Source: Streptomyces sp. OfavH-34-F (GTDB lineage: Bacteria > Actinomycetota > Actinomycetes > Streptomycetales > Streptomycetaceae). Taken from it: a DNA stretch of 42,322 bases. A program made the position numbers and the translations under genes. The stretch spans positions 1 through 42,322 of the forward strand of contig NZ_JAKRGC010000022.1 in NCBI RefSeq assembly GCF_022347745.1. Reading direction: 5' to 3'. Shown here piece after piece: positions 8,352 to 17,535 of this stretch. The number at the start of each line of letters is the position of its first letter. The first letter of the stretch is position 1. A model generated the notes under the pieces. It saw only the letters and a list, made by a program, of their open reading frames with translations. It was not told the origin of the DNA and searched no databases.

Positions 8352-9308
8352 TCAGGCCGCGCCGTCGTAGGCGGCGAGCGCCTCGCGGGCCGCGCGCCGG
8401 GCGCTCGCGGCCAGTTCGGGGGGCGAGACGATGCGCCCTTCGCGGCCCAGCCGCAGCGCGAGCCGTCGCAGCGAGGCCGGGTCCGGGGTGCGCAGGGTGA
8501 TCCGCAGGCCGCCGTCCGGCAGTTCCTCGGCCCGGTCGTGCGGGTAGTACTCGGCGACCCAGCGCCCGCCGGGGCCGACCTCGATCACCACTTCGGGGTC
8601 CTCGGCGGCCGGCTGGACCAGGCCCTCGGACAGGTCGCGCAGTTCCAGCTCGGGCGGGGCGGCCGGTTCGTCGAGCAGCCGGATCTCGGCGACCCGGTCG
8701 AGGCGGAAGGTGCGCCGGTCCTCGGAGGAGCGGCACCACGCCTCCATGTAGGTGTGGCCGACGGCGAAGAGCCGGATCGGGTCCACCTCGCGCTCGGTGA
8801 GCTGGTCGCGGGCGGGCGAGTAGTAGCGCAGCCAGAGCCGGCGCCGCTCGGAGATCGCCCGGTCCACCTCGGCGAAGACGCCGCCCTCGGACTCGAAGGT
8901 GACCGAGAGCCGGGAGCTGGCGGCCCCCACCTCGCCGGCGGCGGTCTCCAGCTTGGCAGTGGCGCGCAGCAGCGCCTGCCGGTCGCTCTCGCGGAGTCCG
9001 GGCAGGGTGGCGACGGCGCGGGCGGCGACCAGCAGGGCCGTCGCCTCGTCGGCGGCGAGCCGCAGCGGTTCGGCGACGTCGTCCGCGTTGTGCCACCAGA
9101 TGCGGTCGCCGTCGGTGTCGATGTCGAGCAGGTCGCCGCCCCGGAAGCTGGTGCCGCACATGGGCAGCACGTCGAGGTCGGAGATCAGCTCGTCCTCGGT
9201 GATGCCGAAGGCGCGGGCGACGTCCTGGACGTGGGCGCCGGGGCGCTCGCGCAGATACGTCACCAGGGAGAGCATCCGGCGCGTCTGGTCGATGGCGTTC
9301 GTGGCCAT
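8352..9308 (-). CDS. pafC: WYL-domain transcription factor PafC
   Basis: A 318-residue regulator with an N-terminal helix-turn-helix (about residues 5-60, LVTYLRERPGAHVQDVARAFGITEDEL), a WYL domain in the middle (about 145-225, containing RRLWLRYYSPARDQLTEREVDPIRLF) and a C-terminal WCX domain. From established work on mycobacteria, PafB and PafC form a heterodimeric activator of DNA-damage genes that acts independently of LexA/RecA, probably by binding a nucleic-acid ligand through WYL. The gene starts 15 bp after pafB, so the two are co-transcribed. Despite the name, neither is a structural part of the proteasome. Confidence 0.93.
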   Translation of the reverse strand: MATNAIDQTRRMLSLVTYLRERPGAHVQDVARAFGITEDELISDLDVLPMCGTSFRGGDLLDIDTDGDRIWWHNADDVAEPLRLAADEATALLVAARAVATLPGLRESDRQALLRATAKLETAAGEVGAASSRLSVTFESEGGVFAEVDRAISERRRLWLRYYSPARDQLTEREVDPIRLFAVGHTYMEAWCRSSEDRRTFRLDRVAEIRLLDEPAAPPELELRDLSEGLVQPAAEDPEVVIEVGPGGRWVAEYYPHDRAEELPDGGLRITLRTPDPASLRRLALRLGREGRIVSPPELAASARRAAREALAAYDGAA

Positions 9309-9323
9309 TGCCTGTGAGTCCCC

Positions 9324-10277
9324 TCAGTCCTTGGCCACGGCGCGCAGCCGGTCCACCACGTCGGCCCGCAGGTCCTCGGGGCCGGTCACGACGACGTCGG
9401 GGCCGAACTCCACGAGCCAGGCGTCCAGGCCGTGTCCGTACGGAATCTCCAACTCCTCCCACCCGTCCCCGAGTTCCCGGACCGACAGGGCGCGGGCGCG
9501 CAGCGGGTAGCCGGAGTCGGCGCGCAGTTTGATCAGGGCGGTGCGGGTGGCCGTCTCACCGGCCCAGCTCTCGACGGTCTCGCGGACGGTGACCACGTCG
9601 GGCACCTCGGCGGTGAAGGCGCCGGTGCGGGAGCGGACCTTGCCGGTGATGCGGGAGAGCCGGAAGACGCGTTCGGCGCCGCGCTCGCGGTCCCAGCCGG
9701 CGAGGTACCAGTGGCCGCGCCAGCATTCCAGGGTCCAGGGCTCGACCTGGCGGGTCTCGGGCTGGGCGGCGTTGGCCTTGCGGTAGTCGAAGGTGACCGG
9801 GCGCCGGTCGCGGCAGGCCAGCATCAGGGGTTCGAAGGCGGCCTCGTGGACGGGGATGCGCGGTTCGAGGGCGCTGTGCACCTCGTAGGCGTCCTCCGTC
9901 TCGGGCATTCCGGCCGCCCGCAGCTTCTGCAGGGCGCCGCTGGCGGCACCGGCGAGGCGGGCCTGCTGCCAGACCTTGGCGGCCAGGCCGAGCGCGGCGG
10001 CCTCCTCGGCGTCCAGCGTGATGGGGGGCAGCCGGTTGCTGTCGCGGCGGGCCAGGTAGCCGGTCTCGCCGTCCAGGTTCTCCACGGTCTCGATGACCAG
10101 GCCCAGCTCGCGCAGATCGTCCTTGTCCCGCTCGAACATGCGGTTGAAGGCGTCGTCGGAGGCCGCTTCGAGGTAAGCCTCGATGGAGCCGCGCAGTTCG
10201 CGCTTGCTGAGCGGGCGCCGGGTTCCCAGCAGACACAGCGCCAGGTTCATCAGCCGCTCGGCCTTGGCAATCGCCAT
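9324..10277 (-). CDS. pafB: WYL-domain transcription factor PafB
   Basis: A 317-residue paralogue of PafC. The winged helix-turn-helix occupies about residues 1-75 (MNLALCLLGTRRPLSKRELRGSI), the WYL domain about 145-220 (CRDRRPVTFDYRKANAAQPETRQVEPWTL is its core), and the WCX domain the C-terminus. It partners PafC in the mycobacterial-type DNA-damage response. The ATG at 10277 follows GAGGGAAAGGG. A hairpin terminator 65 bp upstream separates it from the FKBP genes, so pafBC must have its own promoter between about 10278 and 10341. Confidence 0.93.
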   Translation of the reverse strand: MAIAKAERLMNLALCLLGTRRPLSKRELRGSIEAYLEAASDDAFNRMFERDKDDLRELGLVIETVENLDGETGYLARRDSNRLPPITLDAEEAAALGLAAKVWQQARLAGAASGALQKLRAAGMPETEDAYEVHSALEPRIPVHEAAFEPLMLACRDRRPVTFDYRKANAAQPETRQVEPWTLECWRGHWYLAGWDRERGAERVFRLSRITGKVRSRTGAFTAEVPDVVTVRETVESWAGETATRTALIKLRADSGYPLRARALSVRELGDGWEELEIPYGHGLDAWLVEFGPDVVVTGPEDLRADVVDRLRAVAKD

Positions 10278-10341
10278 CGACGCCCTTTCCCTCGTGCTCT
10301 ACGACGCTCGACCGTACCGTCCCGGCGTGTCCCGGCAAAAG

Positions 10342-10373
10342 CGAGGGCCCGCACCTCACGGCGCGGGCCCTCG
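10342..10373 (-). terminator. hairpin terminator after the FKBP gene
   Basis: A perfect 11-bp stem (10342-10352 with 10363-10373) and a 10-nt loop lie 11 bp past the FKBP stop. On the minus strand it is followed by TTTT, making it one of the few hairpins here with a U-tract. Confidence 0.8.
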
Positions 10374-10383
10374 TCCACACGGA

Positions 10384-10758
10384 TCAGACGGCGACCAGGT
10401 CGCAGACGAAGATCAGCGTCTCGCCCGGGGCGATGCGGCCGCCGCCGGCGCCGCGCTCGCCGTAGGCGAGGTGCGAGGGGATGGTCAGCTGACGGCGGCC
10501 GCCGACCTTCATGCCCTGCACGCCCTTGTCCCAGCCCTCGATGACCTGGCCGGCACCGAGCTGGAACTGCAGCGGGGTACCGCGGTTCCAGGAGGCGTCG
10601 AACTCCTCACCCGTGGAGAAGGCGACCCCCACGTAGTGGACGGAGACGGTCTGGCCGGCCTTGGCCTCGGCGCCCTCGCCCACCCAGATGTCCTTGATCT
10701 CCAGGTCGGCCGGCGGCTCGCCACCCGGAAAGTCGATCTCGGGCTTGTCGATGCTCAC
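10384..10758 (-). CDS. FKBP-type peptidyl-prolyl cis-trans isomerase, cytoplasmic
   Basis: A 124-residue single-domain FKBP. The hallmark residues are present: VSVHYVGV, FDASWNRGTPLQFQLGAGQVIEGWDKGVQGMKVGGRR and the C-terminal LIFVCDLV. No signal peptide is visible, so it should act in the cytoplasm, accelerating prolyl isomerisation and perhaps as a chaperone. The GTG start at 10758 follows AGGAG at 7 nt. It is 43 bp downstream of the lipoprotein FKBP gene, and the pair probably share a transcript that stops at 10342-10373. Confidence 0.93.
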   Translation of the reverse strand: MSIDKPEIDFPGGEPPADLEIKDIWVGEGAEAKAGQTVSVHYVGVAFSTGEEFDASWNRGTPLQFQLGAGQVIEGWDKGVQGMKVGGRRQLTIPSHLAYGERGAGGGRIAPGETLIFVCDLVAV

Positions 10759-10801
10759 TGACTTGCTCCTCTTACTGATGAACTGGGCAACCGGGACAGT
10801 C

Positions 10802-11758
10802 TTACATCTTCGCCAGGATGTCCACGGCGAACACCAGCGTGGAGTTGGCGGGGATGGACTGCTGCTCCTTGTCGCCCAGACCCTGGTCCGGCGGCACGAC
10901 CAGCAGCACCCGGCTGCCGATCTTCTTGCCGATCAGGCCGTCCTTGAGTCCCTTGAGGGTGACCTGGGCCAGCGGGAAGGTGGCGGTCTTGCCCGTGGTG
11001 TAGGTGTTGTCGAACTCCTTGCCGCTCTTCCAGACCTTGGCCACGTAGTTCACGACGACCGAGTCGCTCTCCTTGACCACGTCGCCCTTGGACTCCAGGA
11101 CGTAGGTGGAGACGAGCTTCTTCGGCGGGTCCACCTTGCTGGGGACGGTCACGGTCGGCGCCTTGCCGTCGGTGTTGGTGCCCACCTTCGGCAGGTCGGT
11201 GTTGTCCTGGGCGACGGCGGTGCCCTTCGCGGACGCCGGGATCTGCTGCGCCTTGAGGATGTCCACGACGAAGACCAGCGTGGCGTTCGGCTTGATGTCG
11301 CCCTGGCCCTGGGCGCCGTAACCGAGCTCCGGCGGGATGACGAGCTGGACCCTGCTGCCGACCTTCTGGCCGAGCAGGCCCTTGTCCCAGCCCTGGATGA
11401 CCATGCCCGCGCCGAGCGTCAGGTCGAACGGCTGCTTGCGGTCGAAGCTGTTGTCGAACGGCTTGTCGGAGTCGAATGCCTGCCCGAGGTAGTTCACCTG
11501 GGCGACATCGCCGTTCTTGAGCTTCGCACCGTCGCCCTCGCTGAGGACCTTCGTCTTCAGCTCCTTGGGCGGCTTGCCCGTTCCCTTGGCCAGGGTGGGC
11601 TTCTCGCCGAACTTCGCGCCCGCGGTGATGGCGGGGAAACCCCCCTTGCTGGGGGCGGACGCGGCGGTGGAAGCGGAATCGGAGCCCTTGTCGTCACTGC
11701 CGCACGCCGCTGACAGCAGCAGCAGGGGGACGACGAGAAGGCCGGCAAGTCGGCGCAC
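10802..11758 (-). CDS. tandem FKBP-domain lipoprotein (extracytoplasmic prolyl isomerase)
   Basis: A 318-residue exported protein. The signal peptide MRRLAGLLVVPLLLLSAAC ends in a lipobox whose Cys19 would be lipidated. Two FKBP domains follow: domain 1 at about residues 85-175 (VNYLGQAFDSDKPFDNSF, LGAGMVIQGWDKGLLGQ, ATLVFVVDIL) and domain 2 at about 230-318 (VNYVAKVWKSGKEFDNTY, VTLKGLKDGLIGKK, STLVFAVDIL). Domain 2 has LKGLKDGL instead of the usual VIxGWxxGL, so its active site may be altered. It presumably helps secreted proteins fold, which fits the nearby Tat genes. The start is GTG at 11758. Confidence 0.92.
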   Translation of the reverse strand: MRRLAGLLVVPLLLLSAACGSDDKGSDSASTAASAPSKGGFPAITAGAKFGEKPTLAKGTGKPPKELKTKVLSEGDGAKLKNGDVAQVNYLGQAFDSDKPFDNSFDRKQPFDLTLGAGMVIQGWDKGLLGQKVGSRVQLVIPPELGYGAQGQGDIKPNATLVFVVDILKAQQIPASAKGTAVAQDNTDLPKVGTNTDGKAPTVTVPSKVDPPKKLVSTYVLESKGDVVKESDSVVVNYVAKVWKSGKEFDNTYTTGKTATFPLAQVTLKGLKDGLIGKKIGSRVLLVVPPDQGLGDKEQQSIPANSTLVFAVDILAKM

Positions 11759-11891
11759 TGGTTCCTCAGATCTCAGACGGCATATGTGGGGGACACGGCC
11801 GGGTGCTCCCGGACCTCCGACACTCTAGGCGGTCTCCTGCCGATCCTCCCCTGAACGGTGGGAGAACGCCGGACCGTACGCGGCACGCGAA

Positions 11892-11920
11892 GGGCCCCGT
11901 ACGACGCACGTACGGGGCCC
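11892..11920 (-). terminator. hairpin terminator after pafA
   Basis: A perfect 12-bp stem (11892-11903 with 11909-11920) and a 5-nt loop lie 38 bp past the pafA stop. It isolates pafA from the FKBP genes; the FKBP promoter should lie between 11759 and 11891. Confidence 0.8.
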
Positions 11921-11958
11921 GGGTCGCGAGCCGGGGCGGAGGGGTGTCCCGTCCCGGC

Positions 11959-13320
11959 TCACATGCCCGCGATCAGTTTCTCCACGCGGTCGTCGACCGA
12001 ACGGAACGGGTCCTTGCAGAGCACCGTCCGCTGCGCCTGGTCGTTGAGCTTGAGGTGGACCCAGTCGACGGTGAAGTCCCGCCGCTGCTCCTGGGCCCGC
12101 CGGATGAAGTCGCCGCGCAGCCGCGCCCTGGTGGTCTGCGGGGGCACCGACTTGCCCTCGAAGATCTTCAGGTCGTCGCAGACGCGGGCGGCCTGGCCCT
12201 TGCGCTCCAGCAGGTAGTACAGCCCCCGCCGGCGGTGGATGTCGTGGTAGGCGAGGTCTATCTGGGCGACCCGGGGGTTCGACATGGTCATGCCGTGCTT
12301 GGCCCGGTACCGCTCGATGAGCTTGTACTTCATGACCCAGTCGATCTCGGTCTCGATCCGGTCGAGTTCCTCCGCCTCGATCGCGTCGAGCGTGCGGCCC
12401 CAGAGTTCCAGGACGCGCGCGACGTTGCCGGTGCGGATGCCCCGGCGGTCGACGAAGTCCACGGCCTTCTCGTAGTACTCGCGCTGCACCTCTATGGCCG
12501 ACGCCTCGCGGCCGCTGGCGAGGCGGACCTTGCGCTGCCCGGTGGTGTCGTGACTGACCTCGCGGATGGCCCGGATCGGGTTCTCCAGGGTCAGGTCGCG
12601 CATCACCGTGCCCGCCTCGATCATGCGGAGCACCAGGTCCGTCGCGCCGACCTTGAGCAGCATGGTCGTCTCGGACATGTTGGAGTCCCCGACGATGACG
12701 TGGAGGCGGCGGTAGCGCTCCGCGTCCGCGTGCGGCTCGTCGCGGGTGTTGATGATCGGCCGGGAACGCGTCGTCGCGGAGCTGACGCCCTCCCAGATGT
12801 GCTCGGCACGCTGGCTGACGCAGTAGACCGCGCCCCGGGGGGTCTGGAGGACCTTGCCGGCCCCGCAGATCAGCTGCCTGGTGACGAGGAAGGGAATGAG
12901 GATGTCCGCGAGGCGGGAGAATTCTCCGTGCCGGGCCACGAGGTAGTTCTCATGGCATCCGTAGGAGTTTCCCGCCGAGTCGGTGTTGTTCTTGAAGAGA
13001 TAGACGTCGCCGGCGATTCCCTCCTCGTGCAGGCGGCGTTCGGCGTCGACGAGCAGGCCCTCGAGAATGCGCTCGCCGGCCTTGTCGTGGGTGACCAGTT
13101 CGGTCAGGTTGTCGCATTCGGGGGTTGCATATTCCGGATGCGATCCCACGTCGAGGTAGAGGCGGGCGCCGTTCCGCAGAAACACATTGCTGCTGCGGCC
13201 CCATGACACAACACGGCGGAAGAGGTAGCGCGCCACTTCATCAGGGGACAGTCGGCGCTGTCCCCTGAACGTGCACGTGACGCCGTACTCGTTCTCCAGC
13301 CCGAAAATGCGGCGGTCCAT
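11959..13320 (-). CDS. pafA: Pup-protein ligase PafA
   Basis: A 453-residue carboxylate-amine ligase related to glutamine synthetase. It activates the C-terminal glutamate of Pup with ATP and forms an isopeptide bond to substrate lysines. Metal/ATP-site residues are visible in FGLENEYG (Glu9, Glu11), and Asp57 in [14 protein letters not shown] is at the position of the catalytic base in studied PafA proteins; [15 protein letters not shown] and [13 protein letters not shown] are further family signatures. Length matches the mycobacterial enzyme (about 452). The ATG at 13320 follows the MFS stop by 9 bp with no clear Shine-Dalgarno, so translation may be coupled. It is separated from prcBA, pup and dop by the MFS and LacI genes. 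Confidence 0.97.
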   Translation of the reverse strand: MDRRIFGLENEYGVTCTFRGQRRLSPDEVARYLFRRVVSWGRSSNVFLRNGARLYLDVGSHPEYATPECDNLTELVTHDKAGERILEGLLVDAERRLHEEGIAGDVYLFKNNTDSAGNSYGCHENYLVARHGEFSRLADILIPFLVTRQLICGAGKVLQTPRGAVYCVSQRAEHIWEGVSSATTRSRPIINTRDEPHADAERYRRLHVIVGDSNMSETTMLLKVGATDLVLRMIEAGTVMRDLTLENPIRAIREVSHDTTGQRKVRLASGREASAIEVQREYYEKAVDFVDRRGIRTGNVARVLELWGRTLDAIEAEELDRIETEIDWVMKYKLIERYRAKHGMTMSNPRVAQIDLAYHDIHRRRGLYYLLERKGQAARVCDDLKIFEGKSVPPQTTRARLRGDFIRRAQEQRRDFTVDWVHLKLNDQAQRTVLCKDPFRSVDDRVEKLIAGM

Positions 13321-13329
13321 GACTGAACA

Positions 13330-14589
13330 TTACGCCTGATGGCCCGAGCTGAAACCGGGTTCGACGGCACCGTTTCGATCATTTTCCGATCCTCGCACCG
13401 CGACGGCCGTACGGGCGGGAGCCGCGAGCACCCTTCCGGTGGCCAGCAGGACGAGCAGGGCGGCCACTCCACCGGCCCCCGCCACGGCGAAGCTCCACGC
13501 CGTTCCGCCCAGTTCGACGGCCGGCCCGGCCGCCGCCGTACCCGCCGCCGCGCCCACCCCGAAGGTGGTCACCAGCCAGGAGAACGCCTCGGTCACCGTC
13601 CCGCGCGGCGCGTGCCGGTCCACCACGATGAACGAGCAGGCGACCGCCGGGGCCAGGAACACCCCTGAGACGGCCGCCAGCACGGTCATCGCCACCGGAC
13701 CCGGCGTCAGGATCAGCGGCAGGTAGCCCAGCGCGAGCAGCCCGACGATCACCCGCAGCCGGCGCTCCGGCTCCCCCGCCCAATGCCGCGCCCCGTACAC
13801 CGCGCCGCCGATCAGCGCGCCGAGCCCCAGCGCGGCCATCAGCCAGCCGTACACGGCCTCCCGGCCGTGGTCGTCGGCGTACGCCATGGCGGCCACCGTG
13901 ATGGAGCCCAGCGCGAGGCCCACGAAGAAGAACGAGCCCAGCAGCGCGAGCAGTCCGGGCGAGCGCAGCGCGCCCAGCCAGTGCGCCTCGCGCGGGGCGG
14001 AGCGCCAGGCGCGCGAGGGCTCCGACAGCACGACCGACAGGGCCCCGAGCACGCCGATCGCGTTGATGACGAGCAGGGCGGCGGCGGGCGACCACAGCGA
14101 GACGAGCAGGGTCACCAGGAGCGGCCCGGCCGTGAACATGACCTCCTGCGCCACCGCGTCCATGGCGTACGCCCGGTGCACCCGGTTCTCGCCGCCCAGC
14201 ACGCTCGGCCACAGCGCCCGCAGCCCGCCCTCCAGCGGCGGCGTGAACAGTCCGGCCACGGCCACCGCCGCGTAGGCGAGCGGGAGGAAGCCGCAGCCGG
14301 CCACGGCGAGCACGCCCATGCCCAGCGCGGAGACGACGGCCGCGGGCAGCTGGACGCGCGGCTGCCCGTACAGGTCCACCGCGCGGCCCAGGAGCGGCTG
14401 CCCGACGGCCGTGGCCAGTCCGTACACCGCGGCGAGCGCTCCGGCGAGCGTGTAGCTGCCGCCCTCGGCCCGTACGAACAGCACGATCGCGATGTTCGCG
14501 GTGCCGTTCGGCAGCCGGCCCACCAGGGTGCCGGTGAGCAGCCGGGCCGCGTGCCGCGCCCGGAGGATGTCCAGATATCCCGCGGCCAT
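13330..14589 (-). CDS. MFS transporter
   Basis: A 419-residue polytopic membrane protein with about 12 hydrophobic segments and MFS features such as the loop GQPLLGRAVDLYGQPR between helices 2 and 3. It is likely a proton-coupled exporter or uptake system; the substrate is unknown. The ATG at 14589 faces a divergent LacI-type regulator across 132 bp, suggesting local control by that regulator. The stop lies 9 bp before pafA, so pafA probably relies at least partly on this promoter or on one inside the 3' part of this gene. Confidence 0.85.
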   Translation of the reverse strand: MAAGYLDILRARHAARLLTGTLVGRLPNGTANIAIVLFVRAEGGSYTLAGALAAVYGLATAVGQPLLGRAVDLYGQPRVQLPAAVVSALGMGVLAVAGCGFLPLAYAAVAVAGLFTPPLEGGLRALWPSVLGGENRVHRAYAMDAVAQEVMFTAGPLLVTLLVSLWSPAAALLVINAIGVLGALSVVLSEPSRAWRSAPREAHWLGALRSPGLLALLGSFFFVGLALGSITVAAMAYADDHGREAVYGWLMAALGLGALIGGAVYGARHWAGEPERRLRVIVGLLALGYLPLILTPGPVAMTVLAAVSGVFLAPAVACSFIVVDRHAPRGTVTEAFSWLVTTFGVGAAAGTAAAGPAVELGGTAWSFAVAGAGGVAALLVLLATGRVLAAPARTAVAVRGSENDRNGAVEPGFSSGHQA

Positions 14590-14634
14590 GTCCCGCCCCT
14601 CTCCCTCGGGTGCCTGTGCGGGCCTGCGAGGTTT

Positions 14635-14661
14635 TACGTATAACTACCGGGTTCATACGTA
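14635..14661. promoter_or_regulatory. inverted repeat in the divergent MFS/LacI promoter region
   Basis: TACGTAT (14635-14641) and ATACGTA (14655-14661) form a perfect 7-bp inverted repeat spaced by 13 bp in the only AT-rich part of this intergenic region. It is a candidate operator for the adjacent LacI-type regulator, though the wide spacing is not typical of LacI-family sites. Confidence 0.45.
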
Positions 14662-14721
14662 CCATGAGCGCGTCCCCAGGTCCACCTCACGGGCCTGCCC
14701 CGACCGGTCCGGAGGCCCCGC

Positions 14722-15750
14722 GTGACCACCCCAGCACCGCCCGGCCCGGCCCGGCCCACCAGCCGTGACGTGGCGCGGGCCGCCGGTGTCTCCCAGGCCA
14801 CGGTCTCGCTGGTGCTCGGCGAGAAGTGGCGCGGCCGGGTCTCCGAGACCACCGCCGACCGGGTGCGCGGCGCCGCCCGCGACCTCGGCTACCGGCCGAA
14901 TCTCGCCGCCCGCAACCTGCGCCTGGGCCGCACCCGGACCGCTCTGCTCGTCGTCCCGGCCCTCACCAACGAGTTCTTCGCGCGGGTGTACACGGGGGCG
15001 GCCGCGGTCGCCGCCGAGCACGGCTTCGGGGTCGTCCTGTACCCCTCCCCCGACGGCACGGGCCCGGCCCGCGACCCCTTCCCCTCCGCCCGGGCCGCGC
15101 TGGACGGGGTCATCGCCTCGTCCATGGCCGCCGACGCGCTCGACGCCCTGCACGGCGCGGACGTGCCCCTGGTGATGCTGGACAGCGACCCCTCGGCGCC
15201 GGGCCCCGCTGCCCGCGTCAACCTGGACATCGGCGACGGGATGCGCCAGGTGGCCCGCCATCTGCTAGCCCTGGGCCACCGGCGCTTCCTGCACCTTGCC
15301 TCGGCCGTGGACACCTGGACCTTCGGCTGCCGGGCGGACGCCCTGCACGAGGAGCTGCGCACGGTCCCCGGCGTCGAGGTGCGCACGGTGACCTCGGCGC
15401 TGGACGTGCGGGCGGGGCGGGACGCGGCGGAGCGTGCGCTGGCGCTGCCGGGGCCCCGGCCGACGGCGATCGTCTGCGACGACGACATCCTGGCTGCCGG
15501 GGCGTGCAAGGCCGCCCGCCGGTCCGGGCTGCGGGTGCCCGGCGATCTGTCGGTGACCGGTTTCGACGACCTGGCCCTGGCGACCGCGGTGGAGCCGGAG
15601 CTGACCACCGTACGGCTGCCCGCCGAGCAGGTCGGCGAGCGCGGGATGGCCGCGCTGCTCGCGGTCCTGGACGGGCGGGAAGCCGAACCGGGCAGCCTGC
15701 CGGTGCGGCTGGTCACGCGCGGCTCGACGGCGCCCGCGCCGCAGGTGTGA
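14722..15750 (+). CDS. LacI/GalR-family transcriptional regulator
   Basis: A 342-residue regulator. The N-terminal helix-turn-helix and hinge are clear (TSRDVARAAGVSQATVSLVL, then VRGAARDLGYRPNLAARNL, about residues 14-68), followed by a periplasmic-binding-protein-like effector domain to the end. The GTG at 14722 follows GGAGG. It likely represses or activates the divergent MFS gene in response to a small molecule, possibly a sugar or nucleoside. Nothing in the sequence ties it to proteolysis, although it sits between pafA and prcA. It ends at a shared terminator facing prcA. Confidence 0.9.
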   Translation: MTTPAPPGPARPTSRDVARAAGVSQATVSLVLGEKWRGRVSETTADRVRGAARDLGYRPNLAARNLRLGRTRTALLVVPALTNEFFARVYTGAAAVAAEHGFGVVLYPSPDGTGPARDPFPSARAALDGVIASSMAADALDALHGADVPLVMLDSDPSAPGPAARVNLDIGDGMRQVARHLLALGHRRFLHLASAVDTWTFGCRADALHEELRTVPGVEVRTVTSALDVRAGRDAAERALALPGPRPTAIVCDDDILAAGACKAARRSGLRVPGDLSVTGFDDLALATAVEPELTTVRLPAEQVGERGMAALLAVLDGREAEPGSLPVRLVTRGSTAPAPQV

Positions 15751-15752
15751 CG

Positions 15753-15785
15753 GAGCCCCGGTCCGCCTGGGGCGGGCCGGGGCTC
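15753..15785. terminator. bidirectional terminator between LacI gene and prcA
   Basis: A 15-bp stem with one wobble/mismatch (15753-15767 with 15771-15785) and a 3-nt loop starts 2 bp after the LacI stop and lies 30 bp beyond the prcA stop on the other strand. Confidence 0.75.
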
Positions 15786-15814
15786 GGGGTGGGCCGGAAA
15801 CGGCGCGCGAGGCG

Positions 15815-16627
15815 CTACTCCACGTCCCCGCCGGAGTCGGTCGTGTCCCGGGTGGCCGTGGGGGTGTCCGGGGCGGCGTCGCCGTCCTCGGTGTCGGACG
15901 GGGCGTCGGTCGGCGTCGAGGAGGCGGCCTCCGCCTCCAGCAGCCGGGCGAGCTGCCGGCCGACGATCCGCTTGAACTTGCGCTGCTGCGGCCGGGTGCG
16001 GTCCAGGACGGCCACTTCGAGCCGGTCCGCGGGAATCTCCCGCTCACTGCCGTTGGGGTCGCGGGAGAGGGCCTGCACCGCCAGTCTCAGCGCCTCGGCG
16101 AGCGACATCCCGTCGCGGTGGCGCTGGTCCAGGAAGGTGGAAATCTGCTCCGCGTTGCCGCCGACCGCGACCGATCCGTGTTCGTCCACGATCGAGCCGT
16201 CGTGCGGCAGCCGGTAGATCTGGTCGCCCTCGGGCTCGGAGCCGACCTCGGCGACCACGAGTTCCACCTCGTACGGCTTCTCGGCCGCGCTGGAGAAAAT
16301 CGTGCCGAGGGTCTGCGCGTAGACGTTCGCCAGTCCACGGGCCGTCACATCGTCGCGGTCATAGGTGTATCCGCGCAGATCCGCGTAGCGCACTCCGCCG
16401 ATGCGGAGGTTCTCGTACTCGTTGTACTTACCGGCGGCGGCGAAACCGATCCGGTCGTAGATCTCGCTGAACTTGTGCAGTGCACGGGACGGGTTCTCGC
16501 CGACGAACACAATTCCGTCGGCGTACTGCAGCACAACCAGGCTGCGACCACGGGCGATGCCCTTCCGGGCGTATTCCGCCCGGTCGGCCATGGCCTGCTG
16601 GGGTGAGACATAGAACGGCGTCGACAC
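15815..16627 (-). CDS. prcA: 20S proteasome alpha subunit PrcA
   Basis: A 270-residue alpha subunit that forms the outer heptameric rings of the 20S core and gates substrate entry. The N-terminus [23 protein letters not shown] is the gate/H0-helix region, followed by the proteasome fold to about residue 235. The last 35 or so residues are an acidic Ser/Thr/Asp/Pro-rich tail ending DSGGDVE, likely disordered. Alpha subunits lack the catalytic N-terminal threonine, and that is the case here. The GTG at 16627 lies 62 bp after prcB, so prcB and prcA form one unit that ends at the bidirectional hairpin. Confidence 0.97.
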   Translation of the reverse strand: MSTPFYVSPQQAMADRAEYARKGIARGRSLVVLQYADGIVFVGENPSRALHKFSEIYDRIGFAAAGKYNEYENLRIGGVRYADLRGYTYDRDDVTARGLANVYAQTLGTIFSSAAEKPYEVELVVAEVGSEPEGDQIYRLPHDGSIVDEHGSVAVGGNAEQISTFLDQRHRDGMSLAEALRLAVQALSRDPNGSEREIPADRLEVAVLDRTRPQQRKFKRIVGRQLARLLEAEAASSTPTDAPSDTEDGDAAPDTPTATRDTTDSGGDVE

Positions 16628-16689
16628 CGGCTATCCGTCCCTTTCTGTCAGTGGCGGGAGCATCCGGGAAGCGGGAAGGGAACGCATGC

Positions 16690-17535
16690 TCAGAGCAGCG
16701 CGGCGCGCGGGCCGTCGGGCTGTTCCAGACGGCGGTCCAGAATCTCGCGGGTGATCTCGGCGGATTGCGCGTCGGTCAGCCTCCGGAAGCCCTCGTCCGT
16801 GATGACGGTGACGATGGGGTAGATACGGCGGCCCACGTCCGGGCCGCCGGTCGCGGAGTCGTCGTCGGCGGCGTCGTACAGCGCCTGCACGACCAGCGTG
16901 AGCGTCTCCCGCTCCGTCAGGTCGTCGCGGTAGAGCTTCTTCATCGAGCCGCGGGCGAAGATGGAGCCGGAGCCGGTGGAGGCGTAGCCGTGCTCCTCGG
17001 AGCGCCCGCCGGTGACGTCGTAGCTGAAGATGCGGCCGCGTTCGCGGTCCACGTCGTAGCCGGCGAAGACCGGGACGACGGCGAGGCCCTGCATGGCCAT
17101 CGCCAGGTTGCTCCGGATCATCGTGGAGAGCCGGTTCGCCTTGCCCTCGAAGGAGAGCTGGGCGCCCTCCACCTTCTCGAAGTGCTCCAGCTCCAGCTGG
17201 AACAGCTTGACCATCTCCACGGCGAGACCCGCCGTGCCGGCGATGCCCACCGCCGAGTACTCGTCGGCCGGGAAGACCTTCTCGATGTCGCGCTGCGCGA
17301 TCATGTTCCCCATGGTCGCCCGCCGGTCACCGGCCAGGACGACACCGCCGGGGAAGGCCGCCGCCACGATCGTCGTGCCGTGCGGCGCCTCGATGGCCCC
17401 CTTCAGCGGGGGTGCCTGCCGGTTGCCCGGCAGCATCTCGGGCGCCTGGTCGGACAGGAAGTCCATGAAGGAGGACGATCCCGGCGTCAGGAAGGCAGCT
17501 GGTAGACGCCCGGTGCTACGAGTGTTGGCTTCCAC
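16690..17535 (-). CDS. prcB: 20S proteasome beta subunit PrcB (proteolytic)
   Basis: A 281-residue precursor of the catalytic beta subunit. A 53-residue propeptide ([18 protein letters not shown]...APHG) precedes the Gly-Thr cleavage site; Thr54 of [10 protein letters not shown] becomes the N-terminal nucleophile after autoprocessing. Further proteasome signatures are [12 protein letters not shown] and the GSGSIFARG loop. The GTG start at 17535 has a strong GGAGGG 6 nt upstream; both lie within the last conserved codons of a decayed endonuclease VII gene. A hairpin behind pup and a TAGGGT box 97 bp upstream of the start suggest its own promoter. prcA follows after 62 bp. Confidence 0.97.
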   Translation of the reverse strand: MEANTRSTGRLPAAFLTPGSSSFMDFLSDQAPEMLPGNRQAPPLKGAIEAPHGTTIVAAAFPGGVVLAGDRRATMGNMIAQRDIEKVFPADEYSAVGIAGTAGLAVEMVKLFQLELEHFEKVEGAQLSFEGKANRLSTMIRSNLAMAMQGLAVVPVFAGYDVDRERGRIFSYDVTGGRSEEHGYASTGSGSIFARGSMKKLYRDDLTERETLTLVVQALYDAADDDSATGGPDVGRRIYPIVTVITDEGFRRLTDAQSAEITREILDRRLEQPDGPRAALL

